Shown in pieces: positions 60,503 to 64,000 of a DNA stretch of 64,000 bases. Both the position numbers and the translations under genes were made by a program. Source of the DNA: Streptomyces olivochromogenes (GTDB taxonomy: Bacteria; Actinomycetota; Actinomycetes; Streptomycetales; Streptomycetaceae). The notes under the pieces were generated by a model. The model made no database searches and was not told where the DNA came from. It saw only the letters and a program-made list of their open reading frames with translations. The DNA is taken from assembly GCF_001514115.1 (NCBI RefSeq), contig NZ_KQ948464.1:1-64000 (forward strand), in the 5' to 3' direction. Within the stretch, counting starts at the first letter, position 1. Each line of letters begins with the position of its first letter.

Positions 60503-61231
60503 TCAGCGGCGGGTCGTCTGATGCCTGCGGGTCAGCCACAGCGTGCCCGCCGCGCCCGCGAGCAGCACCGTGCCGCCGAGCGTGCCGAGGGCGATCGCCG
60601 AGTCGGCGGGGCCGGTCTGCGGGAGCTGGCCGCCGGAGTCGGTGCCGGTCGAGCCCGTCGAACCGCCCGAGCTGCTGGATCCGCTGGATCCGCCGCTTCC
60701 GGAACCGCCGCCCGCCGCCGTGACGTCGAGGGTCAGCGACGGCCCGGGGTTGTTCGTGGGGGTGCAGGTGGTCGTCGTGCCGAGCGCCTTGATCGTGAGC
60801 ACGCCCGCGGTGAAGGTGACCTTGCCGGTCTTCTCCGGCGTGTACGTACCCGACAAGTCACTGATTTTGATGGGGGTGTTGGCGGGGATCGCGGCCGCGT
60901 TGGCGGGGCCGCTCACGGCCACCGTGCCGCTGTCCGCGCCGCCCACCTTGATCACGGCGCTCGGGCTCATCGCGCCCTTGCCGAGCTCCACCGGGCTGGA
61001 GGAGACGCCCTTCTGCCAGGACATGGTGAGCTTGTAGCCGCTGCCGCTCTTGACGCTCTTGATGTCGATGGGCGAGACGGCGCTCTTGTCGCCGATCGGC
61101 GTCTTGCACTGGTAGTTGACGTTCACCACGCTGGCCTCGGCGACGGGGGCGGCCATCAGCACCGCCGAGCCGGCCAGGGCCGCGGCGAACGCGAGCGCGG
61201 CGGTTCGTTTCTGGTACGTCCGGTACGACAC
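60503..61231 (-). CDS. Secreted protein with C-terminal LPQTG sorting signal
   Basis: 242 aa. Signal peptide (about 1-33), one beta domain with Cys42 and Cys156, a Ser/Gly linker, LPQTG (203-207), hydrophobic helix and RRHQTTRR tail: a complete sortase substrate layout. The domain is homologous to both halves of the 56909 product (YQCKTPIGDKS...GVSSSPVELGKGAMSPS, GPANAAAIPANTPIKISDLSGTY). GTG at 61229-61231. First gene of the leftward surface operon. No sortase gene is present in the window. Confidence 0.85.
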   Translation of the reverse strand: MSYRTYQKRTAALAFAAALAGSAVLMAAPVAEASVVNVNYQCKTPIGDKSAVSPIDIKSVKSGSGYKLTMSWQKGVSSSPVELGKGAMSPSAVIKVGGADSGTVAVSGPANAAAIPANTPIKISDLSGTYTPEKTGKVTFTAGVLTIKALGTTTTCTPTNNPGPSLTLDVTAAGGGSGSGGSSGSSSSGGSTGSTGTDSGGQLPQTGPADSAIALGTLGGTVLLAGAAGTLWLTRRHQTTRR

Positions 61232-61412
61232 CTCGGGGCCTCATTCCTGACGGAACATCAGATCGGCCGTCAAGGTACGCCCGGTGCCTTGTGGAGGGAA
61301 GACAAAGTGCGCGCCGGATCCGAGGAGATCCGGCGCGCGTTCGGCAACGTACGAAGAAGGGTTCGAACCGCGGGTAACCCGAGGTGGGAGTCGCACCCGG
61401 GATCGGGTGGGG

Positions 61413-61928
61413 CTACGCGGGCGCCCCGAGTTCCGCCCACACCGTCTTGCCCGTGACCCCTGGAGTGCGCACGACCCCCCAGTCCAGACACAGCCGCTGC
61501 ACGATGAACATGCCGTGGCCGCCGGGGCGGCCGGCGCGGTGCGGGGTGCGCGGGGCGGGCTGGCCCGCGCCGCGGTCGGAGACCTCGACGCGCAGCACCT
61601 TGTTGTCGCAGGAGATCCGCAGCTCGTCCGGGCCCTCGGCATGCAGGCAGGCGTTGGTGACGAGTTCGGAGACGACCAGCAGGACGTCCTCGGCGGCGGC
61701 CCGCCGGTCGGCGCTCGCGGCGGGCAGCCAGCCCCACGCGTGCAGCGCCTGGCGCGCGAAGTCGCGGGCCAGCGGCACGACGCCGCTCTCGCCGTCGAAG
61801 CTCAGTCTGCGGGCCTGACGCCCCCCGGACGGGACGGCCAGGCCGCCGCCCCCAGGCGCCCCGGAAGCGCCGCCGTCGCCCGACTCCGGGCCGCGGTCGC
61901 CCGGCGAGTAAGGCCGGGTGGTGCTCAT
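61413..61928 (-). CDS. Anti-sigma factor kinase-type ATP-binding protein (HATPase_c)
   Basis: 171 aa. A Gly/Ser-rich variable N terminus precedes an HATPase fold: VLLVVSELVTNACLHAEGPDELRIS (N box), VEVSDRGAGQPAP (G1) and PGGHGMFIVQRLCLDWGV (G2). Such RsbW/SpoIIAB-like proteins bind and inactivate SigB-type sigma factors and phosphorylate the STAS antagonist. Upstream of it on the same strand lies the STAS gene, and the sigma gene is divergent, giving a complete partner-switch set. From memory, an orthologous set in S. coelicolor surrounds sigI; identity not confirmed. Confidence 0.92.
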   Translation of the reverse strand: MSTTRPYSPGDRGPESGDGGASGAPGGGGLAVPSGGRQARRLSFDGESGVVPLARDFARQALHAWGWLPAASADRRAAAEDVLLVVSELVTNACLHAEGPDELRISCDNKVLRVEVSDRGAGQPAPRTPHRAGRPGGHGMFIVQRLCLDWGVVRTPGVTGKTVWAELGAPA

Positions 61929-62211
61929 CAGCGCTTCACCTCACCGATTCACCAGTTTCACGATTCAAGACTCAGCACTCAGCATGTGGTACGCGCCGCG
62001 GGTGCTTCCGCACTCAGGGCGTCCGGACGAATATCTACGACGATCACCTACGACGTTCCCACCGATTGTTGCCGACATAGTCAGGTTGTCTCCTGCCCGA
62101 CCGATCCGTCGGAACACCCCCTTTGTGCGACGGGGATCGTGTGACGCGGGCGATGCCGCGATCGCAGGGGGCACTGCGGAGCATGCCGAGGCGGGGCCCC
62201 GACCGCCCCGG

Positions 62212-62580
62212 CTAGTCGGCCAGGGCCGCATCGAGCGTCTCGTGGACGGTGAAGACGGCCTCGGCCCCGGTGATCTCGAAGACCCGGGCCACCACCGGCA
62301 GCATCCCCGCCAGGTGGACTCCGCCCCCCGCGGCCTCGGCCTTCAGCCGGGCACCGAGCAGCACATTCAGCCCGGTGGAATCGCAGAACTCCAGTCGCGA
62401 GCAGTCCACGACCAGTCGCGAGCGACCCTTGTCAAGGCAGTCCTCGAGTGGCTCACGCAACAATTCAGCCGTGTGGTGATCCAACTCACCCGCGGGGGTC
62501 ACGACGGCGCTTGAGCCCTCTTCCCGCACCTCGACTAGAAGCCGGCCCGACTGTGCGCTGCCGACCGTCTGGCGGTCCAT
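62212..62580 (-). CDS. Anti-anti-sigma factor (STAS domain)
   Basis: 122 aa. STAS fold with the phosphorylatable serine in CDSTGLN (Ser68), preceded by VVDCSRLEF. When unphosphorylated it would bind the HATPase partner at 61413 and release the sigma factor. It is read leftward, divergent from the sigma gene. The ATG at 62578-62580 has GAGAGAGA upstream. The 283-base gap to the HATPase gene holds no further gene that I can support. Confidence 0.92.
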   Translation of the reverse strand: MDRQTVGSAQSGRLLVEVREEGSSAVVTPAGELDHHTAELLREPLEDCLDKGRSRLVVDCSRLEFCDSTGLNVLLGARLKAEAAGGGVHLAGMLPVVARVFEITGAEAVFTVHETLDAALAD

Positions 62581-62831
62581 GCCGTCTCTCTCCCGAGCGT
62601 CGCGACTGCTGATGTACGCACTCGAACACTACGCCTTCCTTACGATCCCCGACACCCGAACAACCCCCTGAAAATGGACATTTCACCGCGCAACGCACTT
62701 GCGGGCGACGCGCGAAAGCGGGTAGGGCTAGTACTGACACCTATTCGACACGGCCGGCTTTGGAGGCGCCCGCACACCGCAGTGCACGCATTGGCTTCGG
62801 CGGCCATATGCCGAGAACGATGGAGGACACC

Positions 62832-63740
62832 ATGTCACCCCGGCTCGACGCATCGCAGACCCAGACGGCGACGTCGACACCTTCTCTGGAACGCCCGGAG
62901 CGTCTCGACGAAACCGGAACCAGCGGACTCGACGGACTGGACGGACTTCCCGAGATCCCCCCGTACGACGAGGTGGGACCGGTGGACGCACGGGCCCTGT
63001 CCAAGACCCTCTTCGAGCGGCTGGAGTCCCTCGAAGAAGGCACCCACGACTACTCGTACGTGCGCAACACGCTGGTCGAGCTCAACCTCGCGCTGGTCAA
63101 GTTCGCCGCCTCCCGCTTCCGCTCCCGCAGCGAGCCGATGGAGGACATCATCCAGGTCGGCACGATCGGCCTGATCAAGGCGATCGACCGCTTCGAACTG
63201 AGCCGCGGCGTCGAGTTCCCCACGTTCGCGATGCCGACCATCATCGGCGAGATCAAGCGCTTCTTCCGCGACACCTCCTGGTCCGTGCGCGTACCGCGCC
63301 GACTGCAGGAACTCCGTCTCGACCTGGCCAAGGCGGGCGACGAGCTCGCCCAGCAGCTCGACCGGGCGCCCACGGTGGGCGAGTTGGCGGAGCGCCTGGG
63401 CATCACCAACGACGAGGTCGTCGAGGGCATGGCCGCCTCGAACGCCTACACCGCCAGTTCGCTGGACGCCCAGCCCGAGGAGGACGACTCCGAAGGCGCG
63501 CTCGCGGACCGCATCGGCTACGAGGACCACGGCCTCGAGGGCATCGAGTACGTGGAGTCCCTCAAGCCCCTGATCGCCGAACTCCCCTCGCGCGACCGGC
63601 AGATCCTCTCGCTGCGCTTCGTCGCCAACATGACCCAGTCCGAGATCGGTGACGAGCTCGGGATCTCGCAGATGCATGTGTCGCGGCTGCTGTCGCGGAC
63701 GCTGGTGCGACTGCGGAAGGGACTGACGGTCGAGGACTGA
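62832..63740 (+). CDS. SigB/SigF-family alternative RNA polymerase sigma factor
   Basis: 302 aa. Region 2 shows SRSEPMEDIIQVGTIGLIKAIDRFE, RGVEFPTFAMPTIIGEIKRFFRD (the SigB-type 2.3-2.4 part), region 3 RVPRRLQELRLDL, and region 4 LPSRDRQILSLRFVANMTQSEIGDELGISQMHVSRLLSRTL, the HTH that reads the -35. The N terminus (about 1-60) is a charged extension. ATG 62832 is preferred for GGAGG at 5-base spacing; in-frame ATGs lie at 62808 and 62820. Activity is probably controlled by the two divergent genes. Likely role: stress or development. I cannot decide between the SigI, SigF or SigB names. Confidence 0.93.
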   Translation: MSPRLDASQTQTATSTPSLERPERLDETGTSGLDGLDGLPEIPPYDEVGPVDARALSKTLFERLESLEEGTHDYSYVRNTLVELNLALVKFAASRFRSRSEPMEDIIQVGTIGLIKAIDRFELSRGVEFPTFAMPTIIGEIKRFFRDTSWSVRVPRRLQELRLDLAKAGDELAQQLDRAPTVGELAERLGITNDEVVEGMAASNAYTASSLDAQPEEDDSEGALADRIGYEDHGLEGIEYVESLKPLIAELPSRDRQILSLRFVANMTQSEIGDELGISQMHVSRLLSRTLVRLRKGLTVED

Positions 63741-63783
63741 CGGTCGAGGATTGACCGTCGAGGAGTGACCGTCGAGGAGTGAC
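63724..63783 (+). repeat. 14-base tandem repeat spanning the sigma stop codon
   Basis: TGACGGTCGAGGAC (63724), TGACGGTCGAGGAT (63738), TGACCGTCGAGGAG (63752 and 63766) and a partial TGAC (63780). Every unit starts with TGA. As 14 is not a multiple of three, successive TGAs fall in different reading frames, so all three frames are closed. Confidence 0.9.
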
Positions 63784-63819
63784 GCTCCCCGCCCCCTCCG
63801 GCACCTCTTCTCAGCTGAG

Positions 63820-63856
63820 AGCGGTCCGGCGCCGAAAGCGCCGGACCGCTTTTTTT
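63820..63856 (+). terminator. Rho-independent terminator of the sigma gene
   Basis: AGCGGTCCGGCGC (63820-63832) pairs perfectly with GCGCCGGACCGCT (63838-63850) around a 5-base CGAAA loop, followed by seven T (63850-63856). A textbook terminator with U tract, unusual in this GC-rich genome. Confidence 0.95.
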
Positions 63857-63975
63857 CTTGGTCTCCGTCCTCCCTCTTTTCTCAAAGGCCCACCCCCGTC
63901 ACTATGAGCACTCCAAACTGGCTGGTATGTCAGGACGGGGGCGAGTGACCGTACGGGGTACGAGGAGGCCGGCAC

Positions 63976-64000
63976 ATGGCTCAGGACGACGCGGGCGCGT
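63976..64000 (+). CDS. Start of an unidentified gene, cut by window edge
   Basis: ATG at 63976 with GGAGG 7 bases ahead begins MAQDDAGA and runs off the window. Too short to identify. The AT-rich bases before it, around 63880-63940, may contain its promoter. Confidence 0.5.

Overview
The window is chromosomal DNA of a Streptomyces or very close relative. GC content is very high, GTG and TTG starts are common, the developmental regulator WhiB is present, and there are actinomycete-specific families (DUF3499, TIGR03089, DUF397/Scr1-like regulators, many LCP proteins, coenzyme F420 genes). From memory, the gene order resembles the whiB neighbourhood of S. coelicolor (about SCO3020 to SCO3068). 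No prophage, insertion sequence, CRISPR array or biosynthetic cluster was seen; this looks like core chromosome with small accessory patches.

Layout. 1-330: AT-richer promoter and leader DNA of an rRNA operon that reads leftward off the window. 351-3143: SpoIIM-like and RDD membrane proteins and a hypothetical protein. 3243-10643: leftward mannose/methyl-cycle block (manB, Trm112-like zinc protein, SIS isomerase, manA, CDF transporter, sahH); the sahH leader carries three tandem tetraloop hairpins. 10791-19018: lactate permease, DUF3499, degenerate zincin, DUF5719 protein and a giant membrane glycosyltransferase. 19205-20666: whiB, and divergent from it a cysteine dioxygenase preceded by a 33-codon leader ending in a cysteine-rich run. 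20729-24210: F420 genes cofD and fbiB, then an AlkA-like DNA glycosylase. 24513-37649: cell-envelope block with manC, a PGRP amidase, TIGR03089, five LCP ligases and a family 2 glycosyltransferase.

37769-48992: metabolic genes (hotdog thioesterase, HAD hydrolase, SMI1/KNR4, acyl-CoA dehydrogenase, UDP-sugar dehydrogenase, CGNR/VOC divergent pair, MerR/old yellow enzyme divergent pair, purK-purE-dipeptidase operon, GtrA). 49017-53182: two-component system and a POT peptide transporter. 53284-55819: accessory patch with a Scr1-type regulator plus DUF397 pair, a mini-operon of four tiny overlapping genes, and a histidine phosphatase. 55773-56837: a MerR-peroxiredoxin fusion. 56909-61231: secreted/cell-wall protein operon with sortase-type tails at both ends. 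61413-63740: SigB-type module (anti-sigma kinase, STAS antagonist, sigma factor) closed by a strong terminator. A partial gene starts at 63976.

Themes: supply of GDP-mannose and envelope polymer attachment (manA, manB, manC, glycosyltransferases, LCPs, amidase), cysteine/methyl-cycle control (CDO leader, sahH leader), and stress or development regulators (WhiB, SigB-like module, MerR types). Positions were read by eye; family names come from motif recognition, not database searches.
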